Both the position numbers and the translations under genes were made by a program. From Bacillota bacterium (GTDB taxonomy: Bacteria; Bacillota; Bacilli; Alicyclobacillales; SLC66), in NCBI GenBank assembly GCA_026627345.1, contig JAPNUP010000029.1, forward strand, positions 1 through 37,971: a stretch of DNA of 37,971 nt, in the 5' to 3' direction. Shown piece after piece: positions 25,272 to 33,355 of the stretch. Numbering within the stretch: the stretch's first letter is position 1; each line of letters opens with the position of its first letter. Below the pieces are notes generated by a model. The model saw only the letters and a list, made by a program, of their open reading frames with translations, was not told the DNA's origin and did no database searches.

Positions 25272-27062
25272 TTACTCGGTTTCAGCGCTACTCGGCAAAA
25301 CAATCTGTACGGTTGTACCCTTCCCTAGTTGACTCAAGATCGTCATATTCCCTTCATGCAGATCGAGAATTTTGCGACACACCATCAAGCCAAGGCCTGT
25401 GCCTTTCTCCTTTGTTGTATAGAAAGGCTCTCCTAGTCGCGCAAGGCGTTCTTGTGCGATCCCCGTACCTTCATCGCGAATCTCAATCAAGACGTGTTCG
25501 ACGCGCACCTGGCAGGTAATCCAAATGCGTCCGCCTGACGGCATCGCCTCTACAGCGTTTAGCAACACGTTGATCAACACTTGTTTGAGCTGGTTGGCGT
25601 CTGCCAACACGTACCCGGAACAGTGCAGATCAGCGATCAATTGTACCTTCGCTTTGAGCGCCTCCGGGGAAAAAAACGAGATCACTTCTCCGACAACCGC
25701 ATCGATCGAAACGCGCGCACGTTGCGTCGCTTGGGGTTTTGCGAGCAACAGCAGCTCGCTTAAGACCCGGTCGACTCGTGTGAGCTCTTGCAGTATCATC
25801 TCAACATAAGGAATCTTCTCAGGTGACACTCGCTCATTCAGGAGCTGAACGAAGCCTTTGATTACCGTCATTGGATTGCGAATCTCATGAGCAATGCCTG
25901 CTGCCAGTTGACCGACCACAGCCAGTTTCTCAGACTGAAGAAGGCGCCTTTCCACCTCTTTTTTCTCGGTCACGTCTTGCACGGTTCCGAACACTTTCAG
26001 CACGCGCCCATGAACGACCCCTGCATCCACTTGGTAGATAACCTCACGGATAGAGCCGTCCGGTCTCACCACGCGCAGCTCGGTTTCTGACGATCGCCCG
26101 TTTCGGATGGAGTGCTCCCGTGTTTTCATAAAGCGCTCTTGATCATCCGGGTGAATCACTTGGCAAATCTCTTCGAACGTCACTCGTTGCCCAGGAGTAA
26201 AGCCGAAAATCGCAAACATCGTGTCAGACCAATTCACTGTGTCATGCACGATGTCTAACTCGAAGTGGCCTAGTCCAGCTATGCGCACGGCTTGATTCAA
26301 CTGCTCGGTTAGCTGTCGCTGCTGTGTAATGTCGCGCCCAATACCCAGCCAGCGCACGATCGCGCCTGCACTGTTACGGCGCGCTTTCAACGTCGTTTCA
26401 AACCAAAGGTAATGCCCATCTCTGTGTTGAATCCGGTTGATAAAGCGGCCGACATCGTCTCGTGCCGTTAACTGCTCCAGAAAGAGGTGTAAAGAAGGTA
26501 AATCATCCTGGTGAAAGAATCGGTCGTAGTTCCATCCGAGGACTTCCTGCACTTCGTAACCGAGTAAGACGTGTACAGCTGGGGAGACGTAATCGATTAA
26601 GCCGTCTGCGTTCGTGAAGGTGATCAAATCACTTGTTTGCTCGGCCAAGAGGCTAAAGCGATCTTCCGCCGCCAGTGACTCTTGCTCTCTGGCGTGACGC
26701 AACGTGTTATCGCGAAGGATCCCGATCATCCTCGCAACGCCTTCTGTCTGCACTCTCGATACCGTGAGCTCTACGCAAATCTCACCCCCGCTTTTATGTA
26801 ACGCCATGAGTTCGACTGGCACGCCAACGAGCCGTGATTCTCCCGTCTTCACAAAGCGCTGAAAACCGGCGTCATGCGCATTTTTATAGCGGTCAGGGAT
26901 GAGTAACGACAGTTTTTGTCCGATCTGCTCTTGTGCTGTATACCCAAGCAACTTTTGCGCGGCCTGATTCCACAGGCGGATCGTCCCTTCATCATCCGCG
27001 ATAATCACAGCGTCAGCCAAAGCATCAATGACAGAGACTAGTACCGAAGTTGGTACTGACAC
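25272..27062 (-). CDS. Soluble triple-PAS sensor histidine kinase (sporulation-kinase-like)
   Basis: About 596 aa, with no membrane helix. Three PAS domains lie at about residues 5-120, 130-250 and 260-370, followed by a HisKA domain with the phospho-acceptor in GIAHEIRNPM (H392) and a HATPase domain with N box (LLNAVEA), DEGTGI, and GTGLGL. No response regulator gene is nearby, so it is an orphan kinase. Domain order and solubility match KinA/KinE-type kinases that feed the Spo0F-Spo0B-Spo0A phosphorelay; this assignment is inferred. The start is not certain: GTG at 27062 lies 7 bp after AAAGGGAG, ATG at 27068 is too close to it, and the frame runs open to 27134. Tandem Spo0A-type boxes at 27117-27135 suggest feedback control. 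Confidence 0.88.
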   Translation of the reverse strand: MSVPTSVLVSVIDALADAVIIADDEGTIRLWNQAAQKLLGYTAQEQIGQKLSLLIPDRYKNAHDAGFQRFVKTGESRLVGVPVELMALHKSGGEICVELTVSRVQTEGVARMIGILRDNTLRHAREQESLAAEDRFSLLAEQTSDLITFTNADGLIDYVSPAVHVLLGYEVQEVLGWNYDRFFHQDDLPSLHLFLEQLTARDDVGRFINRIQHRDGHYLWFETTLKARRNSAGAIVRWLGIGRDITQQRQLTEQLNQAVRIAGLGHFELDIVHDTVNWSDTMFAIFGFTPGQRVTFEEICQVIHPDDQERFMKTREHSIRNGRSSETELRVVRPDGSIREVIYQVDAGVVHGRVLKVFGTVQDVTEKKEVERRLLQSEKLAVVGQLAAGIAHEIRNPMTVIKGFVQLLNERVSPEKIPYVEMILQELTRVDRVLSELLLLAKPQATQRARVSIDAVVGEVISFFSPEALKAKVQLIADLHCSGYVLADANQLKQVLINVLLNAVEAMPSGGRIWITCQVRVEHVLIEIRDEGTGIAQERLARLGEPFYTTKEKGTGLGLMVCRKILDLHEGNMTILSQLGKGTTVQIVLPSSAETE

Positions 27063-27116
27063 TTCCATACTCCCTTTCACACATCCCGATTGTATCATCA
27101 ACTCAACCCACATAAA

Positions 27117-27135
27117 TTCGACGTAATTCGACAAA
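27117..27135 (-). promoter_or_regulatory. Tandem Spo0A-type boxes between the kinase and amino acid permease genes
   Basis: On the minus strand TTTGTCGAA (27135-27127), identical to the consensus 0A box, is followed by CGTCGAA (27123-27117). The repeats are 10 bp apart start-to-start, one helical turn, as at known Spo0A targets. They lie about 55 bp upstream of the kinase start and about 80 bp upstream of the divergent permease start. Confidence 0.55.
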
Positions 27136-27215
27136 TCCCTGCCGTCTTAGACCTGCATTGATCAACCAGTCTTTGGATATCCTGAGAGGACGTCAATTCA
27201 AGCGGAGGAACACGC

Positions 27216-28652
27216 ATGCTACGCACAAAGGGTTTTGCCACCGTGTCAACGAGTCATCCATTCCCTTCAAAGGAACGAAAAAAGAGCGGGTCGCTCCGCA
27301 CAGGTGGGCTCGTACTAGTCGGGATCGGAGGCATTATCGGTGCCGGTTTTTTTCTCGGGTGTGGTGTTCCCATTCAAGCGGCTGGACCGGCTGTTTTGTT
27401 GTCTTTCTTACTCGGCGGGCTGATCACATCGCAAGTGACGGGCGCTTTGACGTCGATTGCTACACGGCACCCGGTGGAAGGTTCCTTCAAAGTCTATGCT
27501 GATCACTATATAGGACCTTTTGCAGGTTTCATGGAAGGCTGGGTGTACTACCTCACTGGCGTCATTACCATTGCCAGCGAGGCGGTGGCTATGGGGGTGT
27601 TCACGAAGGTGTGGTTGCCAAGCCTGCCACTATGGATATCTTCTTTAGCCTACTCTGGCATCATTATCCTGATCAACGCATTTGGCGTGCGCAGTTTCAA
27701 CCGCGTAGAGTCTTTCATGACCGTGGTGAAAGTGGCAGCACTCGTTGGCTTCATTGTATTCGCAGTGTTGACCATCACTGGCGTCCTTCATCACGCATCA
27801 GTGCAAGCGACAAGCCCCACAATGACCTCGTACGCCAGTCCCTTTTTTGCACACGGCTTCAGTGGCGTCATGCAATCGATGCTCGTCGTGATCTTTGCCT
27901 ATGCAGGCATTGGCGTATTTGCCACAGCAGCGACTAAAGTGGATAATCCGCAAACGATCGAACGAGGTGCCGGGCTCACTGTACTCGTCTTGACACTTTT
28001 ATACATCGTGTCTATTGCGCTCCTTTTGTGGATCCAACCATGGCAGTCGATTTCCACTGACACCAGTCCCTTTGTCCTGGCCATCCGCCAACATGGGGTT
28101 GGATGGATGTCTGATCTTTTCAACGCAGCGATCCTGATTGCTTCATTTAGCGTCATGGCCGGTTCCGTCTTTTCATCGGCGCAAATTCTGTCGAGTCTCG
28201 GTACCGCCCGCGAAGCACCAGCGTTTGTCTCCAAAACATCAAAACGCGGCGTGGCCTATGGCGCCCTTCTTTTCACAGCTGTCGGCATCGGATGCTCGAT
28301 CGGTGCTGCCTATCTGCTTCCAGCTAATGTGTACAACTTCCTCATTAGCGCCTCTAGCTTCATGACTTTCTTTTATTGGGTTCTTATGCTCTGGACGTTC
28401 TTACGCTGGCGTAAAACAGACGAAGGGAAAACGAGTCGCGCTTCCTTACTGGCGTTCGCTGCGCCTTACGGCACGTGGATCACGATTGTCTTTATCATCG
28501 TGTTGACCGCTTACGCACTATTCGACCCGAGTCAGCGCATCGCCTTTTATGCCTTTCTCGCGATCGTAGTCGTGCTCGCTGTGTCTTATCGATTTGTCTC
28601 GAAATCAGGGAAGTTAACGCAGGGAGCAAGTGATCCGAAGGAATGGAGCTAA
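27216..28652 (+). CDS. APC-family amino acid permease
   Basis: 478 aa, twelve predicted membrane helices after a basic N-terminal tail of about 25 residues. Seen: the substrate-binding unwound motif GIGGIIGAGFFLGCG in helix 1 and the helix 2-3 region segment THPVEGSF-like (TRHPVEGSFKVYA), which place it with AAT/ProY-type importers of amino acids such as proline, GABA or aromatic amino acids. The substrate is not determinable. ATG at 27216 lies about 7 bp after GCGGAGG. It is divergent from the sensor kinase, and the tandem Spo0A-type boxes lie in the shared upstream region. A strong hairpin follows. Confidence 0.88.
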   Translation: MLRTKGFATVSTSHPFPSKERKKSGSLRTGGLVLVGIGGIIGAGFFLGCGVPIQAAGPAVLLSFLLGGLITSQVTGALTSIATRHPVEGSFKVYADHYIGPFAGFMEGWVYYLTGVITIASEAVAMGVFTKVWLPSLPLWISSLAYSGIIILINAFGVRSFNRVESFMTVVKVAALVGFIVFAVLTITGVLHHASVQATSPTMTSYASPFFAHGFSGVMQSMLVVIFAYAGIGVFATAATKVDNPQTIERGAGLTVLVLTLLYIVSIALLLWIQPWQSISTDTSPFVLAIRQHGVGWMSDLFNAAILIASFSVMAGSVFSSAQILSSLGTAREAPAFVSKTSKRGVAYGALLFTAVGIGCSIGAAYLLPANVYNFLISASSFMTFFYWVLMLWTFLRWRKTDEGKTSRASLLAFAAPYGTWITIVFIIVLTAYALFDPSQRIAFYAFLAIVVVLAVSYRFVSKSGKLTQGASDPKEWS

Positions 28653-28671
28653 CCGATCCGTTTCCGACCAC

Positions 28672-28698
28672 GGATGGCGAGAGCGACGCTCGCCATCC
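28672..28698. terminator. Hairpin terminator between converging genes
   Basis: GGATGGCGAG (28672-28681) pairs perfectly with CTCGCCATCC (28689-28698) around a 7-nt loop. It separates the amino acid permease from the converging larC and has a short CGTTTG tail. Confidence 0.75.
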
Positions 28699-28714
28699 CG
28701 TTTGATGGCATGCG

Positions 28715-29941
28715 TTATCGCGTACTGCCGTGCGCGGCCATCGCCGCATGGTACACCTGCTTGATCGGTACATCATGCGCTTTCGCTGCACGCTTGCAAC
28801 TTTCAAACTCAGGCGCGACGTTGGCAATATTGCCGTCGTGATCCCGCGCAATCTTGACGTCGATCTCGCCAAAAGGTGTCGCGACCAGTACGTTTTCGCG
28901 ATCGAGTACAGAGCGCGATACAGGGTACATACGCACACCAATGGACGTCGTTTCCCGGTGAATGAGGTCGATCAACGCAAAGCGCTCCTCAGCTTGGCAA
29001 AGCACATGAAGCACGAAGCCAGGACGGCCCTTTTTCATGTAAACAGGGGTGACCCACGCATCTAGGGCACCCGACTCCAATAGCCGAGCGGTGGCGTGAC
29101 CGAGCCATTCGGGATTCATATCGTCGATATTGCACTCCAACACATAGGCGCTTTGTGCGTCCGTGAGATCTGGTGCCTCCTGCCCGAGCTGAATGCGCAA
29201 AACATTGGCGACTGCAAAGTCCTTGTAACCAGCCCCATAGCCGATCGCCGTTACTTTCATACGCGGCCGAGGACCACTCGTGGCGAGTGTGCGCAACAAG
29301 GCTGCTCCCGTTGGCGTGACTGTTTCGCCTAGAACCCCTGAGGAATAAGTCTCAAAACCTTCTAACAATAACGCGGTGGCAGGAGCCGGTACAGGCAGGA
29401 TGCCATGGGCGCAGGTAACGGTTCCGCCCCCCACTTCGATCGCTGAAGCGATACAAGTGGGCATACCGGCCAAATACCAGCCTGCGATCGCGCCTACAAT
29501 ATCCACTATGGCATCAAGCGCTCCCACTTCGTGAAAATGGATTTCCTGCACCGAGCGGCCGTGGATCCGAGCTTCGGCCTCTGCCAGAGCGCGAAAAGCC
29601 TGCTTGCTCTTCGCGACCACCGGTTCAGGCAAGGTACTCGCATCGAGAATCTCCTCGATCTCCCGAAGTCCGCGGTGCTCATGGTTGTGCTCATGGTTGT
29701 GCTCATGGTTGTGAGATTCGTCGCCGTCATAGTGGGGCTGCTGATTTGCGACCACCACATCGACCTTGCGCGCGCCAATGCCTTGCTTGTACACTTTGCG
29801 CACCGCAATATCCACGCCATGTAGCGCTAAGCCGGCCAGCATCTCCCGCCAAGCCTGTTCATCGATTCCAAGATCTAACCATGCACCTAAGAACATATCG
29901 CCACTAGCGCCTGCCGTGCATTCTATATAGGCCTTTTGCAA
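28715..29941 (-). CDS. larC: LarC, nickel insertase of the nickel-pincer nucleotide cofactor
   Basis: 408 aa LarC/DUF111 family protein. It inserts nickel into pyridinium-3,5-bisthiocarboxylic acid mononucleotide, a CTP-dependent last step in making the cofactor of lactate racemase and relatives. Seen: N-terminal ECTAGASGDMFLGAWLD, a histidine-rich stretch of repeating HNHE at about residues 77-90, FHEVGALDAIVDIVG and the C-terminal CNIDDMNPE and ESCKxAA segments. It is one continuous frame, unlike the frameshifted larC1/larC2 of Lactiplantibacillus. The start is TTG at 29941, about 10 bp after AAAGGGG. It lies 22 bp after larB in the larE-larB-larC operon. Confidence 0.94.
   Translation of the reverse strand: MQKAYIECTAGASGDMFLGAWLDLGIDEQAWREMLAGLALHGVDIAVRKVYKQGIGARKVDVVVANQQPHYDGDESHNHEHNHEHNHEHRGLREIEEILDASTLPEPVVAKSKQAFRALAEAEARIHGRSVQEIHFHEVGALDAIVDIVGAIAGWYLAGMPTCIASAIEVGGGTVTCAHGILPVPAPATALLLEGFETYSSGVLGETVTPTGAALLRTLATSGPRPRMKVTAIGYGAGYKDFAVANVLRIQLGQEAPDLTDAQSAYVLECNIDDMNPEWLGHATARLLESGALDAWVTPVYMKKGRPGFVLHVLCQAEERFALIDLIHRETTSIGVRMYPVSRSVLDRENVLVATPFGEIDVKIARDHDGNIANVAPEFESCKRAAKAHDVPIKQVYHAAMAAHGSTR
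29675..29710 (-). repeat. Three 12-bp tandem repeats encoding the LarC histidine-rich segment
   Basis: The plus-strand unit GTGCTCATGGTT occurs three times in a row without a mismatch and encodes HNHE units on the minus strand, in a probable metal-binding loop. Perfect identity of the units suggests recent expansion or contraction by replication slippage. Confidence 0.85.
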
Positions 29942-29963
29942 TCGTTACACCCCTTTATTTCTT

Positions 29964-30716
29964 TCACGCCCTGACCGCCAAATGATTGATCCGGCTCGCT
30001 GCGACCGCGGCGCCAAAGCCATTATCAATATTGACCACTGTGACGCCAGATGCACAGCTGTTTAGCATCCCTAGCAGGGCGGACAGCCCACCAAAGTTGG
30101 CTCCATACCCGATGCTTGTCGGCACAGCGATCAGCGGTTTGTCCACCAAGCCACCCACCACGCTCGGCAGGGCCCCTTCCATGCCCGCAATGACGATCAC
30201 CACTTGCGCGGCCGCAATTTCAGGCATCCGGGCAAAGAGGCGATGGATGCCGGCAACCCCTACATCTGCGATCAAATCCGCATGATTCCCTAAGAGTTGT
30301 GCCGTATAAACCGCCTCATGAGCCACCGGCAGATCAGACGTACCTGCGCAAACAACCGCGATACGACCCACCTTAGCCCTAGGCCTCGCCTCCACGACCA
30401 CCAAACGCGCGAGTTCGTGATAGACAGCAGTTGGGGCTACCTCACGAACATCGTCGTAGACTTCCTGTCCGACGCGCGTGACGAGGATGGCATCTGCATC
30501 GCGTCGGTGCAGGCTTTCTACGATCGCTACAATCTGTTCGCGCGTCTTGCCTTGTCCGAAGATCACCTCAGGCACACCTTGGCGCAAAGCACGGTGATGA
30601 TCGACGCTGGCAAATCCGAGATCTTCCGTATGTAAATGTTTGAGCCTTTCTTCCGCCTCAGGGACGGATACTCTTCCGTCTTGCACCGCTTGTAGCAAAT
30701 CGCGATACGTACTCAT
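29964..30716 (-). CDS. larB: LarB, carboxylase/hydrolase of nickel-pincer cofactor synthesis
   Basis: 250 aa. LarB carboxylates the pyridinium ring of nicotinic acid adenine dinucleotide and hydrolyses the phosphoanhydride to give pyridinium-3,5-biscarboxylic acid mononucleotide. Seen: an N-terminal helical region (to about 90) and a PurE-like domain with VCAGTSDLPVAHEA, GMEGALPSVVGGL and SIGYGANFGG. The cysteine in LNSCASGVTVVNIDNG matches the conserved catalytic Cys near the C-terminus. ATG at 30716 overlaps the larE stop by ATGA, so translation is coupled. It is the middle gene of larE-larB-larC. Confidence 0.94.
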   Translation of the reverse strand: MSTYRDLLQAVQDGRVSVPEAEERLKHLHTEDLGFASVDHHRALRQGVPEVIFGQGKTREQIVAIVESLHRRDADAILVTRVGQEVYDDVREVAPTAVYHELARLVVVEARPRAKVGRIAVVCAGTSDLPVAHEAVYTAQLLGNHADLIADVGVAGIHRLFARMPEIAAAQVVIVIAGMEGALPSVVGGLVDKPLIAVPTSIGYGANFGGLSALLGMLNSCASGVTVVNIDNGFGAAVAASRINHLAVRA

Positions 30717-31534
30717 GAGGCGGTCCCAGTAGCAGGTACATTCATCGATCCGGACCGGTAGCCTGCCAGATCAAGACTAACAAACGCATACCCCAGCGCA
30801 TGCAAAAAAGCATGAATCTCTTCTGCTCGTCCGGCTACTTTGGCAATCTCCTGCACTGGCACCTCGATGCGCGCATGATCACCGTGATGCCGTACCCGCA
30901 CCTGTGCAAAACCGAGATCCTTCAAAAAGTCTTCCGCTCGCTCGACCTGTGACAACGCCCCAGCCGTCACGCGCTCACCATAGGCCAACCGCGAAGACAG
31001 GCAAGCGCTCGCCGGCTTATGTGCGACTGAAAGCCCAAAGTGTTCCGCCAGTGCCCGCACATCCGCTTTCACAAACTGTGCCTCCGCGAGTGGCCCGCGA
31101 ATGCCGAGTTCACGTGCCGCGCGCATGCCTGGCCGAAAATCTCCAAGGTCATCGAGGATCGCTCCATAAAGGGTATACGCCATGCCTTCTTCTCGCGCAA
31201 CGTCCAGTAAATCCGAAAACAGCGTCTGCTTGCAAAAGTAGCACCGATTCAAATCATTTCTCGCGTAGTCTTCATTGTCCAATTCCCTCGTGTCAATGAC
31301 GCGATGAGCCACGCCAATGTCGCTCGCCAACTGCTTGGCATACGCCACTTCGCGCTTTGGCACACTCTCGGACGCCGATGTCACCGCCAGAACCTGTGCG
31401 GGTCCCAGCACCTCGACGCACGCGGCCACAAGCACTGCGCTGTCTACTCCGCCTGAAAAAGCGACTAACACTCGCTTCATAGGTGCAAGAATGCTGCCAA
31501 GCTGCCTGTACTTTTCCTGCAAGGCTGTGTCCAT
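30713..31534 (-). CDS. larE: LarE, ATP-dependent sulfur transferase of nickel-pincer cofactor synthesis
   Basis: 273 aa PP-loop ATPase. LarE adenylates the two carboxylates of the pyridinium intermediate and converts them to thiocarboxylates. Seen: PP-loop AFSGGVDS (26-33), a CxxC in NRCYFCK (C98, C101) and ACLSSR (C178). In the Lactiplantibacillus enzyme the single active-site Cys gives up its sulfur; three-cysteine relatives such as that of Thermotoga maritima bind a [4Fe-4S] cluster instead, and this protein has the three-cysteine pattern. ATG at 31534 follows GGGGGAG; the frame runs upstream into repeat copy D. It is the first lar gene, 124 bp after the acetyltransferase gene, with a TATAAT at 31620-31625 in between but a poor -35. 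Confidence 0.93.
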   Translation of the reverse strand: MDTALQEKYRQLGSILAPMKRVLVAFSGGVDSAVLVAACVEVLGPAQVLAVTSASESVPKREVAYAKQLASDIGVAHRVIDTRELDNEDYARNDLNRCYFCKQTLFSDLLDVAREEGMAYTLYGAILDDLGDFRPGMRAARELGIRGPLAEAQFVKADVRALAEHFGLSVAHKPASACLSSRLAYGERVTAGALSQVERAEDFLKDLGFAQVRVRHHGDHARIEVPVQEIAKVAGRAEEIHAFLHALGYAFVSLDLAGYRSGSMNVPATGTAS

Positions 31535-31553
31535 GCGATCTCCCCCGTCTGCC

Positions 31554-31609
31554 AATAACGGCGTAGCCGCTTATTTTTCCCGTAGACGGTGGTGCGACAG
31601 CCCCACCGT
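31554..31609 (-). repeat. Dispersed two-hairpin repeat, copy D
   Basis: Nearly intact copy. On the minus strand hairpin 1 is ACGGTGGGGC-TGTC-GCACCACCGT, then CTACGGGAAA, then hairpin 2 AATAAGCGGC-TA-CGCCGTTATT. It occupies the leader immediately upstream of larE, in the sense orientation, about 10 bp after a TATAAT box. Confidence 0.8.
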
Positions 31610-31658
31610 CTCTCCTTTCATTATAAAGGATCAAGGGGCGACATGCGCAGCGCCAACA

Positions 31659-32786
31659 TCAAATGTAGTTCAAGTCATCTGTTCGCGGCAAAGGCAAGTC
31701 GAGCCCGTCGCGACCGAAGAAAAAGCGCGACAGATCGCCGAAGCCTTTGAGAATCTTACCATCGGCGTCGATACGCAATGGCGACGCACCCGCTCTCTCA
31801 TTGTCTCCGCCTTCCCACGAGACCTTCCACTCATCTTGCCGAACCTCTAACAATCGCACCCGAGCACCGTACCGTTCTTCCACCCAAGGCTGACTCTCTT
31901 TTATCAGTAGATCCGGGTTCAGGATCCGGATCGTACCTTGGTTCTCACAAGGGGTTGAGACTGTCTCGCGATCGTGCAATATGGCTCGCGCACTGAAATC
32001 CTCGGGTTCAACATACAGTTGGGCTTGCGCACAGTCAAAATGGCGCATCGCAGCTTCAAGTAAAGCCGGAAGCGCACTACGCGCCCCTGCCCACTCCAAA
32101 AGATGAGCCACGCCGTCCTGTGAGGGAAGGGCAATCGCGTACGCCACCACCTCCTGTCGCAGTCGCGCGACAAACATCTGAGGAGGCGTCGCTGTAGCGC
32201 GAAAATGGGGTGCGCGAAGTGTCGCTAAGAGACTGGCCATCTGCGCGGGCGTACGCGAGAAGCGCAAGCGCTCGGCTTGATACACCCTTGTCGCCTCGTC
32301 CGCGACTCGTTCAGGCAATGTGGTATCAATCACGATTCCATCTGAGCTCTGACCGCGCCCTCTGGGTACAGACATAGAGAGGTAATTGCCGAAGGTGACG
32401 CACCCGATACGCCTGTAGATAGACAGATCTCCTGAAACCAGCAACACGCTTGTGCTCATTGAGAAATCCTGCAGGATCTGTTCAATGGCAGCCGAAGCCA
32501 GTTGTCGCTTGCGATAGTTAGCCAAGGTGCATACAGAGCCCATGGAAGCGACACTGATGCGGGCACTTCCGACTTGCACAATGCCCGGCATCATCCCGAC
32601 CAGGCAGACTGGTTCATCCACGTCTGCGGCGAAATATAGATTCGCTGCATTGGTGCTCGAAAACATTGGGCCAAATTCCAAAGGCATACCCGTTCCTGGA
32701 ACAAGCGTGGGACGAAAAACGCGATCAGACAGTTGTCCTAATCGGTCTATATCGCCTGGAACCGCCCGCTTAATCACCATATCCAT
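31659..32786 (-). CDS. Eis-like N-acetyltransferase (GNAT plus SCP2-like domain)
   Basis: 375 aa, resembling the Eis family: an N-terminal GNAT domain (about 1-145) with the acetyl-CoA loop as VCTLANYRKRQLA, a second GNAT-like domain (about 150-290) and a C-terminal SCP2-like domain (about 290-375). Eis relatives acetylate amines of small molecules, aminoglycosides or protein lysines; the substrate here is unknown. ATG at 32786 lies 8 bp after AGGGGG; an in-frame TTG at 32792 is less well placed. Repeat copy E lies just upstream and copy D just downstream. It may be co-transcribed with larEBC. Confidence 0.82.
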   Translation of the reverse strand: MDMVIKRAVPGDIDRLGQLSDRVFRPTLVPGTGMPLEFGPMFSSTNAANLYFAADVDEPVCLVGMMPGIVQVGSARISVASMGSVCTLANYRKRQLASAAIEQILQDFSMSTSVLLVSGDLSIYRRIGCVTFGNYLSMSVPRGRGQSSDGIVIDTTLPERVADEATRVYQAERLRFSRTPAQMASLLATLRAPHFRATATPPQMFVARLRQEVVAYAIALPSQDGVAHLLEWAGARSALPALLEAAMRHFDCAQAQLYVEPEDFSARAILHDRETVSTPCENQGTIRILNPDLLIKESQPWVEERYGARVRLLEVRQDEWKVSWEGGDNERAGASPLRIDADGKILKGFGDLSRFFFGRDGLDLPLPRTDDLNYI

Positions 32787-32808
32787 CCACAAAACCCCCT
32801 ATATCCGG

Positions 32809-32866
32809 AATAACGGCGTCAGCCGCTTATTCTTCCCGTATACGGTGGTGCGACAGCACCACCGTA
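32809..32866 (-). repeat. Dispersed two-hairpin repeat, copy E
   Basis: Most complete copy. On the minus strand hairpin 1 is a perfect TACGGTGGTGC-TGTC-GCACCACCGTA, then the linker TACGGGAAG, then hairpin 2 AATAAGCGGC-TGA-CGCCGTTATT. It lies directly after the terminator of the Spo0E-like gene and about 25 bp before the acetyltransferase start, in the sense orientation. Confidence 0.85.
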
Positions 32867-32867
32867 T

Positions 32868-32903
32868 AAAAAAACGGGTTGCACGCCACTGGCGCACAAC
32901 CCG
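32868..32903 (-). terminator. Rho-independent terminator of the Spo0E-like gene
   Basis: On the minus strand CGGGTTG pairs with CAACCCG, with an inner CGCCA/TGGCG stem, followed by TTTTTTT (32874-32868). Confidence 0.88.
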
Positions 32904-32934
32904 GCTTAGTACCCGCACATGTCCTTGGCGCTGA

Positions 32935-33249
32935 TCACATTGCGCCAGAAGCACTCTGCTGGAGTGCCTGTCCGCGAACATCGAGCGTCCTCATCAACGC
33001 AGGAACGCTGGTTTCAAGGAGGTATGTAACGGAATCCTGCTTACCGTTGGCACCTTGTTTCATTAACTGTCGTTGATACTGCACAATCAGCTGATCCAAT
33101 CGCTGGCTGGCAGCGACGACGTCTGAATGTGTCAGCGTTCCTCTTTCTTGCGCCAAATCTATCATCTGTTGACGCAGATACCCCAGCATATCTAACCCCT
33201 GTTGCACCATCATCGCTCCGATCCATGCAGACCGGCCATCATAGGTCAT
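32935..33249 (-). CDS. Spo0E-like aspartyl-phosphate phosphatase, extended form
   Basis: 104 aa. The central part fits the Spo0E family: a helix YLRQQMIDLAQERG, a short turn, and the second helix with the signature SQRLDQLIVQYQ (SQxLD motif). Spo0E proteins dephosphorylate Spo0A~P and so delay sporulation. Most are 50-85 aa; this one has about 20 extra N-terminal and 35 extra C-terminal residues. ATG at 33249 has only a weak ribosome site; ATG at 33210, 5 bp after GGAG, is a good alternative giving 91 aa. It ends at a strong terminator. A soluble PAS kinase of the type that opposes Spo0E lies about 6 kb away. Confidence 0.75.
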   Translation of the reverse strand: MTYDGRSAWIGAMMVQQGLDMLGYLRQQMIDLAQERGTLTHSDVVAASQRLDQLIVQYQRQLMKQGANGKQDSVTYLLETSVPALMRTLDVRGQALQQSASGAM

Positions 33250-33355
33250 AATACCCGTAGATCCGTGCCTTTGCGTCCCTGTTTTTCAACGAGGTTTGCC
33301 CTAATTCGATTCATTTTGTACTGATAGACAATATCACGTGTAACCGCTCGAAGAG

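Noticed and set aside
29675-29710. Possible CRISPR-like direct repeats
   Set aside because: The units are adjacent with no spacers and lie inside larC, encoding a His-rich loop.
28715-29941. Programmed frameshift in larC as in Lactiplantibacillus
   Set aside because: The gene is one uninterrupted frame here.
33250-33290. Sixth copy of the two-hairpin repeat (CCCGTAGATCCGTG)
   Set aside because: Only a short linker-like match; neither hairpin is present.
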